33,149 nt of DNA, taken from contig JAQGIC010000144.1 of assembly GCA_028288725.1 (NCBI GenBank), positions 1 to 33,149 on the forward strand, read 5' to 3'. The notes beneath the pieces were generated by a model. It made no database searches. It saw nothing but the letters and a program-made list of their open reading frames with translations, and was not told the origin of the DNA. Shown here one piece after another: positions 1-8,792 of the stretch (its first letter is position 1; every line of letters starts with the position of its first letter). A program made the translations under genes and the position numbers. Source of the DNA: Rhodospirillales bacterium. Its GTDB lineage: Bacteria; Pseudomonadota; Alphaproteobacteria; ATCC43930; CGMCC-115725.

Positions 1-953
1 TCATCGCCGTCTACATCCACATGTTCCGCGGTCTCTATTACGGCTCGTACAAGAAGCCGCGCGAGCTGTTGTGGATGTTCGGCGTCGTCATCTTCCTGCT
101 GATGATGGCGACCGCGTTCATGGGCTATACGCTGCCCTGGGGCCAGATGTCGTTCTGGGGCGCCACCGTCATCACCAACCTGTTCTCGGCCTTCCCGATC
201 GTAGGCGAGCATATCGTCACCTGGCTGTGGGGCGGTTTCGCGGTCGATAATCCGACGCTCAACCGGTTCTTCTCGCTGCATTACCTGCTGCCGTTCGTGA
301 TCTGCGCGGTCGTGGGCCTGCATCTGGTGGCGCTGCATCAGCACGGGTCGAACAACCCGCTCGGCATCGACAAGAAGGGTCCGCAGGACTGGATCCCGTT
401 CCATCCGTACTACACGGTCAAGGATGCGTTCGGCCTGGCGGTGTTCCTGCTGATCTACTGTGCGATCATCTTCTTCGATCCGAACTTCTTCGGCTCGCCG
501 GACAATTATATCCCGGCGAACCCGATGGCGACGCCGGCCTCGATCGAGCCCGAATGGTACTTCCTGCCGTTCTACGCGATCCTGCGCTCGCTGCCGGACA
601 AGCTCGCCGGCGTGCTCGCCATGTTCGGTGCGATCGCCGTGCTGTTCGTGCTGCCCTGGCTCGACACCTCGCCGGTCCGCAGCGGCAAGTTCCGCCCTGT
701 CTTCCGCGTGTTCTTCTGGCTGCTGCTGATCGACGCCGTCGTCCTGGGCGTGGTCGGCGCGCATAAGCCGGAAGGCTGGTGGGTGCTGATCGGTCGTCTG
801 TCGACCGCCTGGTACTTCCTGCATTTCATCATCATCCTGCCGATCCTCGGCAAGCTCGAGCGGCCGCTGCCGCTGCCCACGAGCATTGCCCAGGCGGTTC
901 TGAAGGGTGGCGCCAGCACCGTTGCTGCCGGCGCCCGGATGGAGAAGCCTTAA
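1..953 (+). CDS. petB: Cytochrome b of the bc1 complex (3' part only)
   Basis: This is the quinol-oxidising membrane subunit of respiratory complex III, and its start lies left of the window. The reading frame is open from base 3, and the first visible residues ([17 protein letters not shown]) belong to transmembrane helix B, including the His that binds a heme. The second heme-binding helix is seen as [20 protein letters not shown], with two His 14 residues apart. The Qo-site motif PEWY follows in [15 protein letters not shown], and further hydrophobic helices run to the C terminus. About 317 residues are present, so roughly the first quarter is missing. The stop overlaps the next start as TAATG, which indicates translational coupling to cytochrome c1. 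Seen: helices and motifs. Known: cytochrome b family. The identification is secure. Confidence 0.97.
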   Translation, partial: IAVYIHMFRGLYYGSYKKPRELLWMFGVVIFLLMMATAFMGYTLPWGQMSFWGATVITNLFSAFPIVGEHIVTWLWGGFAVDNPTLNRFFSLHYLLPFVICAVVGLHLVALHQHGSNNPLGIDKKGPQDWIPFHPYYTVKDAFGLAVFLLIYCAIIFFDPNFFGSPDNYIPANPMATPASIEPEWYFLPFYAILRSLPDKLAGVLAMFGAIAVLFVLPWLDTSPVRSGKFRPVFRVFFWLLLIDAVVLGVVGAHKPEGWWVLIGRLSTAWYFLHFIIILPILGKLERPLPLPTSIAQAVLKGGASTVAAGARMEKP

Positions 954-1741
954 TGATCCGTCGGTTCCTTCTCGGCGCGGCGATCGCTGTCACAGCCGCC
1001 GTCACCCTGCCGCTCGTCGCCCCTGTCGCTCACGCGCAGGAAGCGGCGGCCGAACCCGAGTTGCTCAAGGGCGACTGGTCGTTCAGCGGCATCTTCGGCA
1101 CCATCGACAAAGCATCGGCCCAGCGCGGCTTGCAGATCTACAAGGAGGTCTGTTCCAACTGCCACGGCCTCTACGAAATGAGCTACCGCAACATCGGTGG
1201 GCTCGGTTACAGCGAAGCGCAGGTCACGAACTTCGCGGCAGCGTTCCAGGTCGCCGATACGAACGACGACGGTGCGGCGGTCCAGCGGCCTGCCAAGCCG
1301 TCGGACAGGTTCATTCGCCCGTTCCCGAACGAAAAGGCGGCACGCGCGGCCAATAACGGCGCCTATCCGCCGGATCTGGCCTTGATCGTGAAGGCCCGTG
1401 AGGGCGGCGTGAACTACGTCTATTCGCTGATGCAGGGCTACAAGGAAGCGCCGGCCGATGTGAAGCTGGCCGATGGCCAGTATTACAACGCCTACTTCGC
1501 CGCCGGCGGCCAGAAGATCGGCATGCCGCAGCCGTTGACCGACGGGGCGGTGACGTTTGCGGACGGGGCGCCGAACGACCTCAAGAGCGAGGCGCACGAT
1601 ATCGCGACCTTCCTCGCCTGGGCGGCCGAGCCGGAACAGGATGCCCGCAAACGCCTCGGCGTGCGCGTCATGCTGTTCCTGATCGTGCTGACCGGCGCGC
1701 TCTACTACGCCAAGCGGAAGATCTGGGCCAACATTCACTAA
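953..1741 (+). CDS. petC: Cytochrome c1, heme subunit of the bc1 complex
   Basis: The 262-aa protein takes electrons from the Rieske centre and passes them to a soluble or membrane cytochrome c on the periplasmic side. The ATG at 953 shares its A with the petB stop. Residues 1-28 form a Sec signal peptide ending AHA|Q. The heme attachment site CSNCH lies near residue 65, and the sixth-ligand Met is in the GQKIGMPQPL segment. The C terminus has one anchoring helix (VMLFLIVLTGALYYAKRK) followed by a short basic cytoplasmic tail. Length and architecture match alphaproteobacterial cytochrome c1 encoded apart from cytochrome b, not the fused form. A terminator follows directly, so this is the last gene of the petABC operon; the Rieske gene would lie to the left, outside the window. 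Confidence 0.97.
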   Translation: MIRRFLLGAAIAVTAAVTLPLVAPVAHAQEAAAEPELLKGDWSFSGIFGTIDKASAQRGLQIYKEVCSNCHGLYEMSYRNIGGLGYSEAQVTNFAAAFQVADTNDDGAAVQRPAKPSDRFIRPFPNEKAARAANNGAYPPDLALIVKAREGGVNYVYSLMQGYKEAPADVKLADGQYYNAYFAAGGQKIGMPQPLTDGAVTFADGAPNDLKSEAHDIATFLAWAAEPEQDARKRLGVRVMLFLIVLTGALYYAKRKIWANIH

Positions 1742-1761
1742 GCTCCGGTCTTATCCAAAAC

Positions 1762-1796
1762 AGGCCGTTCCCTGGGAGGGGAGCGGCCTTTTCTTT
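1762..1796 (+). terminator. Intrinsic terminator after petC
   Basis: The arms 1762-1772 and 1779-1789 pair over about 11 bp (AGGCCG with CGGCCT, plus TTCCC with GGGAG including one G-T wobble) around a six-base loop. TTTTCTTTT follows at once. It ends the bc1 transcript before the convergent small gene at 1808-2131. Confidence 0.85.
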
Positions 1797-1807
1797 TGCG
1801 CCGACGG

Positions 1808-2131
1808 TCAGTCCGGGTTGGTCTTGCCCGCCGTGCCGCCGTCGTCGCCGCTGGGCGCTTGCGGGCGGGCGGGCACGATATAGGGCAGGCTGGTGCCGTT
1901 CGGTGCTCCGCTCTTGGCCTTGTCGCTGCTGTCCGGGGGCCCGTTCGGGCTGCTCGGCGCGGTCGACCCGGTCGCGCCGCTGGAACTCATGCCGGGCGTC
2001 ATGCTGGATCCGCTCTGGCTCATGCCCGGAGACGATGCGGTCGGCGCGGTGGAACTGGGGCTGCCGGTCTGGGCCAAGGCCGCGCCCGACAGGGCCATGG
2101 CGCCGGCGATCGCGAGAATTTGGGCTTTCAT
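1808..2131 (-). CDS. Small secreted Ser/Thr/Gly/Pro-rich protein, function unknown
   Basis: A 107-aa protein is read leftward between petC and mtnP. The ATG at 2131 is chosen over upstream in-frame codons because GAGGAGG sits seven bases before it. Residues 1-21 (MKAQILAIAGAMALSGAALA) are a clear Sec signal peptide ending ALA|Q. The remaining mature part is low complexity: runs of Ser, Thr, Gly, Pro and Met with repeated PGMS/MTPGMSSS units, then a more charged tail ending GKTNPD. No enzymatic or binding motif is visible. It is probably periplasmic or surface-exposed and disordered. It is convergent with petC and divergent from mtnP. The signal peptide and ribosome site make it a likely real gene, but I do not recognise a family. 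Confidence 0.68.
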   Translation of the reverse strand: MKAQILAIAGAMALSGAALAQTGSPSSTAPTASSPGMSQSGSSMTPGMSSSGATGSTAPSSPNGPPDSSDKAKSGAPNGTSLPYIVPARPQAPSGDDGGTAGKTNPD

Positions 2132-2296
2132 CTTGGTCCTCCTCGATGTCTGCAACGCTGGAAAGACAATCCCTCCGCCGGGTGCCGGGTTCCGGCGGAG
2201 CCCTGTCCCCGGAGCCTTTTCCAGGCGACCGCGCCGGATTTGATGGCTAATATCCGGCCGACCTCATACCCAAGAATTCGAACGAAGGAAGACAGC

Positions 2297-3172
2297 ATGG
2301 CGCGGCCGCGGATTGGCATTATCGGGGGCAGCGGCCTCTATCAGATCGATGGGCTGAGCGATGTGGAATGGCGCAAGGTCGAAAGCCCGTTCGGCACTCC
2401 CTCGGATGAGCTGTGCTTCGGTCGTCTGGCCGGCGTCGATGTGGTGTTCCTGCCGCGCCATGGCCGCGGCCATCGCATCTCGCCGACCGAGATCAACTAC
2501 CGGGCCAATATCGACGCGTTGAAGCGCTCGGGTGTCACCGACATCCTCAGCCTGTCGGCGGTCGGTGGGCTGCAGGAGCGCTATGCGCCCGGCACCTTCG
2601 TGATCGTCGATCAGTTCATCGACCGCACCTTCGCGCGCGAGAAGAGCTTTTTCGGCACCGGCTGCGTCGGCCATGTCTCGGTGGCACGCCCCGTCTGCTC
2701 GCGCCTGGGCGATGCGCTGATCGGCGCCAGCGACGGGCTGGGCATCGATATGCTGCGCGGCGGCACCTACATGGTCATGGAAGGCCCGCAATTCTCCAGC
2801 CTGGCCGAGAGCGAGCTCTACCGCAGCTGGGGCTGCGCGGTCATCGGCATGACCAACATGCCCGAGGCGAAATTGGCCCGCGAGGCCGAGATCTGCTATG
2901 CCAGCGTCGCCATGGTGACCGATTACGATTGCTGGCATCAGGGTCATGACGATGTCTCGGTCGAGATGGTCGTCCGCGTGCTCCTGGGCAATGCCGAAAA
3001 GGCGAAGAGCCTGGTGAAATCGGTGCTGCCCCGTCTGGGCGGTCACGAAGGCCCGTGCCATGCCGGCTGCCAGACCGCGCTGGAGCACGCGCTCATGACC
3101 GCGCCCGACGCGCGCGATCCGGCCGTGCTGGCCAAGCTCGACGCGGTCGCCGGCCGCGTGCTGAACCGATAG
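2297..3172 (+). CDS. mtnP: S-methyl-5'-thioadenosine phosphorylase
   Basis: The 291-aa cytosolic enzyme splits methylthioadenosine (from polyamine, homoserine-lactone or SAM metabolism) with phosphate into adenine and methylthioribose-1-phosphate. Family signatures are in order: GIIGGSGLY near the N terminus (phosphate and nucleoside site), [19 protein letters not shown], then [10 protein letters not shown], the substrate-binding [19 protein letters not shown] and VTDYDCWH. The Asp of TDYD is the residue that selects 6-aminopurines in MTAP. The start at 2297 has AAGGAAG upstream, and the open frame to its left is not coding-like. mtnA begins ten bases after the stop and the aldolase overlaps mtnA, so the three form one operon. 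MtnP next to cytochrome c1 is an arrangement I recall from other alphaproteobacteria. Confidence 0.95.
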   Translation: MARPRIGIIGGSGLYQIDGLSDVEWRKVESPFGTPSDELCFGRLAGVDVVFLPRHGRGHRISPTEINYRANIDALKRSGVTDILSLSAVGGLQERYAPGTFVIVDQFIDRTFAREKSFFGTGCVGHVSVARPVCSRLGDALIGASDGLGIDMLRGGTYMVMEGPQFSSLAESELYRSWGCAVIGMTNMPEAKLAREAEICYASVAMVTDYDCWHQGHDDVSVEMVVRVLLGNAEKAKSLVKSVLPRLGGHEGPCHAGCQTALEHALMTAPDARDPAVLAKLDAVAGRVLNR

Positions 3173-3182
3173 GGACGGGATC

Positions 3183-4271
3183 ATGCGTGTCGACGGCACC
3201 CCCATGCGGACCATCTGGCCGGTCGCGGACGGCCGCGTCGGCATCATCGATCAAACCCGCCTGCCGCACGAGTTCGTCACGCTGGAGCTGACCAGCCTCG
3301 AGGAGGCGGCCCACGCGATCCGCGCCATGCTGGTGCGGGGCGCGCCGCTGATCGGGGCCACGGCTGCCTATGGCGTGGCTTTGGCGCTGTCGTCGGACCC
3401 GTCCGATGCGTCGCTCGCCCATGCCGTCGCCGTGCTGGCCCGGACCCGCCCGACCGCGATCAACCTGCGCTGGGCGCTCGACCGGGCGCGCCGGCATCTG
3501 GCCGAGCTTCAGCCCGCCGACCGCGCCGCCGCCGCCTGGGCCTTCGCGGCCCTGATCGCCGACGAGGATGTCGGGATCAATGCCGCGATCGGTCGTCATG
3601 GCCTCGATCTGGTCAAACGGGCGCGCAAGGGCGACCGGGTCGTCAATATCCTGACCCATTGCAATGCCGGCTGGCTCGCGACCGTCGACATCGGCACCGC
3701 CACGGCACCGATCTATGCCGCCCATGACGCCGGCATTCCGGTCCATGTCTGGGTCGACGAGACGCGACCGCGCAACCAGGGCGCCGGTCTGACCGCCTGG
3801 GAGCTGGGCCGGCACGGCGTGCCCCATACCGTGATCGTCGACAATGTCGGCGGCCATCTGATGCAGCACGGCCTGGTCGATCTCTGCATCGTCGGCACCG
3901 ACCGCACGACCGCGTCGGGCGATGTCGCCAACAAGATCGGCACCTATCTGAAGGCGCTGGCCGCCCATGATAATGGCGTGCCGTTCTATGTGGCGCTCCC
4001 CTCGCCGACGATCGATTGGACGCTGGATGATGGCGTGAAGGAAATCCCGATCGAGCAGCGCGACGGGAGCGAGGTATCGCTCGTGCCGGGCCGTCTCGCC
4101 GACGGGACGATCGCGACCGTGCGCGTGACGCCGGAGACGAGCCCGGTCGCCAATTATGCCTTCGACGTCACGCCGGCCCGTCTGGTGACGGCGCTGATCA
4201 CCGAGCGCGGCGTGGCGCCGGCGTCGCGCGAGGGCTTGCTCGGCCTGTTCCCGGAGCGCCGCGGTGCTTGA
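3183..4271 (+). CDS. mtnA: S-methyl-5-thioribose-1-phosphate isomerase
   Basis: The 362-aa enzyme converts the aldose methylthioribose-1-phosphate to the ketose methylthioribulose-1-phosphate. The eIF2B-like fold is recognisable from [13 protein letters not shown] (residues 52-64), [13 protein letters not shown] and [18 protein letters not shown]. The catalytic pair falls at Cys160 and Asp240, the same numbers as in Bacillus subtilis MtnA, so the active site appears intact. GGGACGGG precedes the ATG. The last eight bases overlap the start of the aldolase gene. Together with mtnP this covers the first two steps from methylthioadenosine. Confidence 0.96.
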   Translation: MRVDGTPMRTIWPVADGRVGIIDQTRLPHEFVTLELTSLEEAAHAIRAMLVRGAPLIGATAAYGVALALSSDPSDASLAHAVAVLARTRPTAINLRWALDRARRHLAELQPADRAAAAWAFAALIADEDVGINAAIGRHGLDLVKRARKGDRVVNILTHCNAGWLATVDIGTATAPIYAAHDAGIPVHVWVDETRPRNQGAGLTAWELGRHGVPHTVIVDNVGGHLMQHGLVDLCIVGTDRTTASGDVANKIGTYLKALAAHDNGVPFYVALPSPTIDWTLDDGVKEIPIEQRDGSEVSLVPGRLADGTIATVRVTPETSPVANYAFDVTPARLVTALITERGVAPASREGLLGLFPERRGA

Positions 4272-4920
4272 GGATACGCTTGAGCTTCGTCAGGCGCTGA
4301 TCCAGCATGCGCGCAAGCTCACCAGTGCGGGCCTGACGCGCAACACCTCGGGCAACCTCAGCCACCGGGTCACCGGCGGCTTTCTGGTGACGCCGTCCGG
4401 CATGGATTACGACCGGCTGGAACCGGACGACATCGTGTTCGTCGATTTCGCGGGCCAAGCCACGGGACGGCGCCTGCCTTCGTCGGAATGGCATTTCCAT
4501 CGCGAGATCCTGGCCCGGCGCAACGATCTGGCGGTCGTGCTCCATGCGCATTCGCCGTTCGCCACCAGCCTTGCCTGCCTGCGCGAGGGCATTCCGGCCT
4601 TCCATTACATGGTCGCGGTCGCCGGCGGTGCCGACATCCGCTGCGCGCCCTATGCCACCTTCGGCACCGAGGAACTGTCCCATCACGCGGTCGCAGCGCT
4701 CGATGGCCGCAAGGCCTGCCTGCTCGCCAACCACGGGCTGATCGCGCTCGGCACCGATTTCGCGTCGGCGCACAAGCTGGCGGTCGAGGTCGAGACCCTG
4801 GCCGAAATGTATTGGCGCGCCCGTCAGATCGGCCGGCCGGTCATCCTGGACGCGACGGAAATGGCGGTCGTGCTGGAGAAATTCCGCAGCTACGGCAAGC
4901 AGCCGGAATTGCCGGCTTAA
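4264..4920 (+). CDS. ald2: Class II aldolase, probable 5-methylthioribulose-1-phosphate aldolase (Ald2-like)
   Basis: A 218-aa zinc aldolase of the FucA/AraD/MtnB superfamily. The GTG start at 4264 overlaps the mtnA stop by eight bases. Motifs: TRNTSGNLS (residues 25-33, phosphate binding), SEWHFH with the likely acid/base Glu75, LHAHS with zinc ligands His94 and His96, and ANHGL with His157. These are a constant two residues above E. coli FucA E73/H92/H94/H155. Next to mtnP and mtnA, the likely reaction is cleavage of methylthioribulose-1-phosphate to dihydroxyacetone phosphate and methylthioacetaldehyde (DHAP shunt). The same gene order is known to me from Rhodospirillum rubrum. The alternative is MtnB dehydratase of the Met salvage cycle, but no mtnC, mtnD or mtnE is present here. 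Superfamily is certain; substrate is inferred from context. Confidence 0.82.
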   Translation: MLEDTLELRQALIQHARKLTSAGLTRNTSGNLSHRVTGGFLVTPSGMDYDRLEPDDIVFVDFAGQATGRRLPSSEWHFHREILARRNDLAVVLHAHSPFATSLACLREGIPAFHYMVAVAGGADIRCAPYATFGTEELSHHAVAALDGRKACLLANHGLIALGTDFASAHKLAVEVETLAEMYWRARQIGRPVILDATEMAVVLEKFRSYGKQPELPA

Positions 4921-4932
4921 CGAGTTGGTTCG

Positions 4933-4956
4933 TCATTCCCGCTTTCGCGCGAATGA
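4933..4956. repeat. Short intergenic palindrome
   Basis: TCATTCCCGC (4933-4942) and GCGCGAATGA (4947-4956) are inverted with one mismatch around TTTC. It lies in the 73-base gap between the aldolase and VOC genes and resembles the common intergenic CATTCCCGC-type palindromes of many proteobacteria. It may form a hairpin in the mRNA; no T-run follows. Confidence 0.5.
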
Positions 4957-4993
4957 TGGTTGAGAACGGCTTCAATCAACGGATAGCAGACGA

Positions 4994-5851
4994 ATGGCGC
5001 ACGGCATCCTCGGCATCGATCACACGCTCGTCGGCGTGGAGGATCTGGATCAGGCGGCGATGGCCTGGACCCGGTTGGGATTCACGCTCAGCCCGCGCGG
5101 CCGCCATATCGGCTGGGGCACGGCCAATTACTGCGTGATGTTCGAGCGCGACTATATCGAGCTCCTGGGCATTCTCGACCCGACGCAGTTCGTGAACGGG
5201 CTCGACCGGTTTCTGGCCCGCCAAGGCGAGGGGCTGATGGGCTTCGCCTATGCCAGCGCCGATGTGGCCGCGACCGCCAGATCGCTGGGCGCCGCCGGCC
5301 TCGCCCCCAGCGATCCCAAAGACCTGGCGCGCCAGCTGGAGCTGCCCGAGGGCACGGTGCTGCCGCGCTTCAAGCTGGTGTTCCTGCCGCCCGACGCGGC
5401 GCCCGGCGTGTCCAGCTTCGTGACCCAGCACCTGACGCCCGATCTGCTGCGCCGGCCGGAATGGCTGATCCATGCCAACGGCGCCGTCGGCCTCAAGGGC
5501 ATCACCATCGCCGCCGAGGACCCGGTGGCATTGATACCGGCCTATGAACGCCTGTTCGGGCCGCAGTCGGTCAACCGGACCGACGATATCGTCACGATCC
5601 ACGCCGGACGCCACACCATCCTGTTCGCCAATCGCTGGGATCTGGAGGCACTGCATCCGGAGCTGGAACTGCCCGACGGCGACCTGGCCGACCCGCGCAT
5701 CGTGCTGATGACGCTCGGGTCGGCCGACCTGGAACGGACCATCGACCATCTGACCTTCGGTCAGATCGAGTTCGAACAGCGGCGCGGGTATGCCGTGCTG
5801 GTGCCGGGCTTCACGGCGACGGGTGCCGCGCTCGAGTTCGTGCCGGCATGA
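4994..5851 (+). CDS. VOC/glyoxalase-like domain protein
   Basis: A 285-aa cytosolic protein with two vicinal-oxygen-chelate modules. The N-terminal one opens with GIDHTLVGVEDLDQAAMAWTRLGF and continues into FERDYIELLGI. A second begins near residue 155 (GAVGLKGITIAAEDP) and continues to AALEFVPA. The layout matches the Glyoxalase-like (PF13468-type) proteins of about 280 aa that carry this N-terminal pattern. The candidate metal ligands are the His of IDHT and the Glu of YIELLG; the reaction is not known. It follows the aldolase by 73 bases on the same strand and overlaps the acetyltransferase by four bases (ATGA). Detoxifying an aldehyde made by the upstream shunt is an attractive but unsupported idea. 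Confidence 0.8.
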   Translation: MAHGILGIDHTLVGVEDLDQAAMAWTRLGFTLSPRGRHIGWGTANYCVMFERDYIELLGILDPTQFVNGLDRFLARQGEGLMGFAYASADVAATARSLGAAGLAPSDPKDLARQLELPEGTVLPRFKLVFLPPDAAPGVSSFVTQHLTPDLLRRPEWLIHANGAVGLKGITIAAEDPVALIPAYERLFGPQSVNRTDDIVTIHAGRHTILFANRWDLEALHPELELPDGDLADPRIVLMTLGSADLERTIDHLTFGQIEFEQRRGYAVLVPGFTATGAALEFVPA

Positions 5852-6297
5852 CCGAGCGTCTGCTGTGGCGCGCGTTCGACGCGCTCGCTGTCAGCGAGCT
5901 CTACGCGCTGTTGCGCCTGCGCGCCGATGTGTTCGTGGTCGAGCAGAATTGCGTGTTCGGCGACATCGACGGCAAGGACCCGGATGCCCGGCATCTGCTG
6001 GCATTCGCCGGTGAGACGCTCGGAGGCTATCTGCGCGTCTTTCCGCCGGCGGGGCTGGAAGCTGCGGCGAAGATCGGCCGGGTCGTGGTGGCGCCCGCAT
6101 GCCGCTCGACCGGTCTCGGCCGGCGGCTGATGGCGGCGGCGCTCGACGAGATCGCGGCCCGGTGGGGCGCCGTGCCGGTCGAGCTGGCGGCCCAGGCGCA
6201 TCTCGAACGTTTCTACGCGAGCTTCGGCTTCGTGCGCTGTTCGGCCGATTATCTGGAGGATGACATCCTCCATTGCGACATGCGCCGGGGCGCATAG
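5848..6297 (+). CDS. elaA: ElaA-type GNAT acetyltransferase
   Basis: The 149-aa protein has the ElaA signature: LYALLRLRADVFVVEQNCVFGDIDGKD near the N terminus, then the acetyl-CoA loop in IGRVVVAPACRSTGLGRRLM (a Q/RxxGxG/A-like turn), and the C-terminal FYASFGFV typical of GNAT folds. The substrate of ElaA proteins is not established. The start overlaps the VOC stop as ATGA, so the two are translationally coupled. Confidence 0.88.
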   Translation: MTERLLWRAFDALAVSELYALLRLRADVFVVEQNCVFGDIDGKDPDARHLLAFAGETLGGYLRVFPPAGLEAAAKIGRVVVAPACRSTGLGRRLMAAALDEIAARWGAVPVELAAQAHLERFYASFGFVRCSADYLEDDILHCDMRRGA

Positions 6298-6389
6298 ACT
6301 CTCAACCATCGCGCAATATTCCTTTCAACCGACGCTGGCATGGGCTTTGCGGTGCTTTGTCGCACCAGCCGTTCGTCGGCGACGTTGAA

Positions 6390-6417
6390 AGCGGCCTCAA
6401 GAGCCGCTCGGGAGAGG
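6390..6417 (+). promoter_or_regulatory. 5'-UTR hairpin and ribosome site of the TonB receptor
   Basis: AGCGGC (6390-6395) pairs with GCCGCT (6403-6408). GGAGAGG follows at 6411-6417, ten bases before the ATG at 6428. The ribosome site decides the start: a TTG at 6419 would be only one base downstream of it. The hairpin directly before the site could influence initiation, but this is only a structural observation. Confidence 0.45.
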
Positions 6418-6427
6418 TTTGCACGCT

Positions 6428-8725
6428 ATGGGGCATCATGCCATTTGGGTAGGCGCTATGGCCGCGCTCGCGGCCGGATCCATCAACACGGCCGACGCGC
6501 AGACCGCGCCGGCCACCGACCCGACAAGTGCCAGGAATTCCGGCCAGATCGAAGAGATCACCGTCACCGCGACCAAGCGGACGGAGAATGTCCGAGCGGT
6601 GCCGCAGAACATCTCCGTGCTGACCGGGACGCAGCTCCAAGATCAGCATGTCGTCGACTATGCAGATCTCGCGCAGGCGGTCCCGGGCCTCGCCTTTACC
6701 AGCGGCGGCGCCGGCGGCCTCGGCAATATCGAGCTGCGGGGCGTCAGTTCCATCGCCGGCGCGGCCACGGTCGGCCTCTATCTCGACGACATCTCGCTGT
6801 CGGTCCGCTCCGTCGCCGGCCTCACCGGTGCCGCGCAACCGAAGCTGCTCGACATCGATCGGATCGAAGTGCTGCGCGGTCCTCAGGGCACGCTCTACGG
6901 CGCCGGGTCCGAGGGTGGCACGATCCGCTTCATCAGCAACCAGCCCAAGCTCGATGAATTCGAGGGCAGCTTCCATTCGGAACTGGCGGGGACCGATCGC
7001 GGCGGGCTCAGCTATGACGAGGAGGGCGTGGTCAATGTTCCGCTGATGGCGGGCATCTTGGCGCTCCGTCTGTCCGCCGGTTACAGCGAGGATGCGGGCT
7101 ATCTGAAGCGCCTGGGCCTCAACGGCAACGTGCTCGCCACCGGCGCCGGCGGCACCGGCACCGGTGTCATCCGGGTCTCGAGCAAGTGGCTGTTGGGTGA
7201 CGGTTGGACCGTGACGCCGTCCATGTTCTATCAGAACAGCCGGCAGGACGATCAATCGATCTATTATCCCAACGCCGGCCGGTTCGAATCGATCAAGCAG
7301 CTGCCGGAACCCGATCACGAGCAGATCGCGGTACCGACTCTCGTCATCACGAAGGATCTCGGCTGGGCCGATTTCACCTCCGTCTCGGGCCTCTATTGGC
7401 GCAAGAGCGATATCCAGGTCGACGGCACGTTCCAGAACAGCTCCTACCTGGCGTCGATCTCGCCGGCGCCGTTCAGCACGGATCTCTCCAACCTCGCATC
7501 GCCGATCAACTATCGGATGATGACCAACCAGATCTCGCAGGAATTGCGGCTGGCGTCGAAATCGATGCAGGAGACCGGGTTGCCGTTCGCGTGGGTCGCG
7601 GGCTTCTACTATTCCGACCAGCATCTGACGACGTCGGACTATGAACACGTGACCGGCTTCACCAGCCTGTTCGAGAAGCTCTACGGCCAGACGCCGGACG
7701 CCTTCTTCGGGGCGCCGTTCCCGAACGACGCCGTCTACCACAGCGTCCGTCACTATGACGAACGGCAATATGCCGTGTTCGGCGAAGCGAATTACGCCAT
7801 CCTGTCGAATCTCAAGGCCACGGCGGGTCTGCGCTATCTCTACGCGCGCGAGTCGCTCAACCGCTACGGCGGCGATTTCTTCGACCTCGGCGACCCGTCG
7901 CCGGTCAGCAAACTGTCGCGCGCCTACGCGGCGACACCCAAGTTCGCGCTCAACTACGACATCACCGACGATTCATCGATCTATGCCAATGCGACCAAGG
8001 GCTTCCGACTCGGCGGCCCCAACCGGCCGGTGCCGAGTTCGATCTGCGCTGCCGATCTCTCGGGCCTCGGCGTTTCTTCCGCCCCGGATTCGTACAATTC
8101 AGACTCGCTCTGGAATTACGAGGTCGGCACCAAGAACCGGTTGTTGAACAATCGGATGACGGTCACCCTCGCTGCCTTCGATATCGAATGGAAGAATATC
8201 CAGCAGACGGTCTCGCTGCCCGGATGCGGCTTCGATTTCGTGAAGAATGCCGGTACCGCGCGCAACTACGGGGCCGAATTGGAGCTGCACTACAAGGTGA
8301 CGCCGGACGTCACGCTCGGGCTGAACGGCGCCTATACCCACGATCGCCTGATCTCGGTGACGCCGAACACCGGCGCGGCCGTCGACGACCGCGTGCTGGG
8401 GACGCCGGACTACACGATCGGTGTCAGCGGCGAATACCACCATTCGGTCACGGACTCGCTCGAAGGCTATATCCGCAGCGATTATAACTTCAACGGCAAG
8501 AGCAGCGGTACCTTCGCCAAGAGCGATCCGGACCACTATCGCCCGACCTACGGCATTGCCAACGCGAGCATCGGCGTCGAATCCGGCAGTTGGCAATTCG
8601 AGCTGTTCGCCAAGAATCTGGCGAACGAAACCAAGGTCATTCAGCGGATCTACTACAGTGCGTCGGACTCGAACGTGACGCCCCGGCCGCTAACGATCGG
8701 CATGTCGTTTACCAAGCAGTTCTAA
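6428..8725 (+). CDS. TonB-dependent outer-membrane receptor
   Basis: A 765-aa outer-membrane beta-barrel importer. Residues 1-22 are a signal peptide ending ADA|Q, unusual in having His rather than Lys/Arg in its n-region. The TonB box and plug start follow (IEEITVTATKRTENVRAVPQ), with plug landmarks DLAQAVPGLAF, IELRGVSS, LYLDD and IEVLRGPQGTLYGAGSEGGTIRFIS. Barrel strands run to the C terminus, which ends in Phe (MSFTKQF) as expected for BAM recognition. The overall type resembles the large sphingomonad/caulobacter-like receptor group with no siderophore-specific mark. No sigma/anti-sigma pair or permease is adjacent, so the substrate cannot be named. It is monocistronic: promoter gap on the left, terminator on the right. 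Confidence 0.93.
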   Translation: MGHHAIWVGAMAALAAGSINTADAQTAPATDPTSARNSGQIEEITVTATKRTENVRAVPQNISVLTGTQLQDQHVVDYADLAQAVPGLAFTSGGAGGLGNIELRGVSSIAGAATVGLYLDDISLSVRSVAGLTGAAQPKLLDIDRIEVLRGPQGTLYGAGSEGGTIRFISNQPKLDEFEGSFHSELAGTDRGGLSYDEEGVVNVPLMAGILALRLSAGYSEDAGYLKRLGLNGNVLATGAGGTGTGVIRVSSKWLLGDGWTVTPSMFYQNSRQDDQSIYYPNAGRFESIKQLPEPDHEQIAVPTLVITKDLGWADFTSVSGLYWRKSDIQVDGTFQNSSYLASISPAPFSTDLSNLASPINYRMMTNQISQELRLASKSMQETGLPFAWVAGFYYSDQHLTTSDYEHVTGFTSLFEKLYGQTPDAFFGAPFPNDAVYHSVRHYDERQYAVFGEANYAILSNLKATAGLRYLYARESLNRYGGDFFDLGDPSPVSKLSRAYAATPKFALNYDITDDSSIYANATKGFRLGGPNRPVPSSICAADLSGLGVSSAPDSYNSDSLWNYEVGTKNRLLNNRMTVTLAAFDIEWKNIQQTVSLPGCGFDFVKNAGTARNYGAELELHYKVTPDVTLGLNGAYTHDRLISVTPNTGAAVDDRVLGTPDYTIGVSGEYHHSVTDSLEGYIRSDYNFNGKSSGTFAKSDPDHYRPTYGIANASIGVESGSWQFELFAKNLANETKVIQRIYYSASDSNVTPRPLTIGMSFTKQF

Positions 8726-8745
8726 CCGGTTTGGAGACTGAGTAA

Positions 8746-8773
8746 GATATGAGGCCGATTCGGTTCTCATATC
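8746..8773. repeat. Inverted repeat downstream of the TonB receptor
   Basis: GATATGAG (8746-8753) and CTCATATC (8766-8773) are perfect inverted arms. The inner CCGA/TCGG can extend the stem imperfectly. It lies between the receptor stop and the rho-independent terminator, and may stabilise the 3' end or bind a protein. Confidence 0.5.
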
Positions 8774-8792
8774 ATCGCGCACCGATAAAAAG

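Noticed and set aside
1796-2296. Extension of the mtnP frame 167 codons upstream
   Set aside because: The residues are Arg/Ala/Gly-rich with no homology, while the family start [13 protein letters not shown] has a ribosome site at 2297.
6302-7768. 488-aa open frame antisense to the TonB receptor
   Set aside because: No motif or ribosome site and a composition typical of antisense frames; the plus-strand receptor is intact from signal peptide to terminal Phe.
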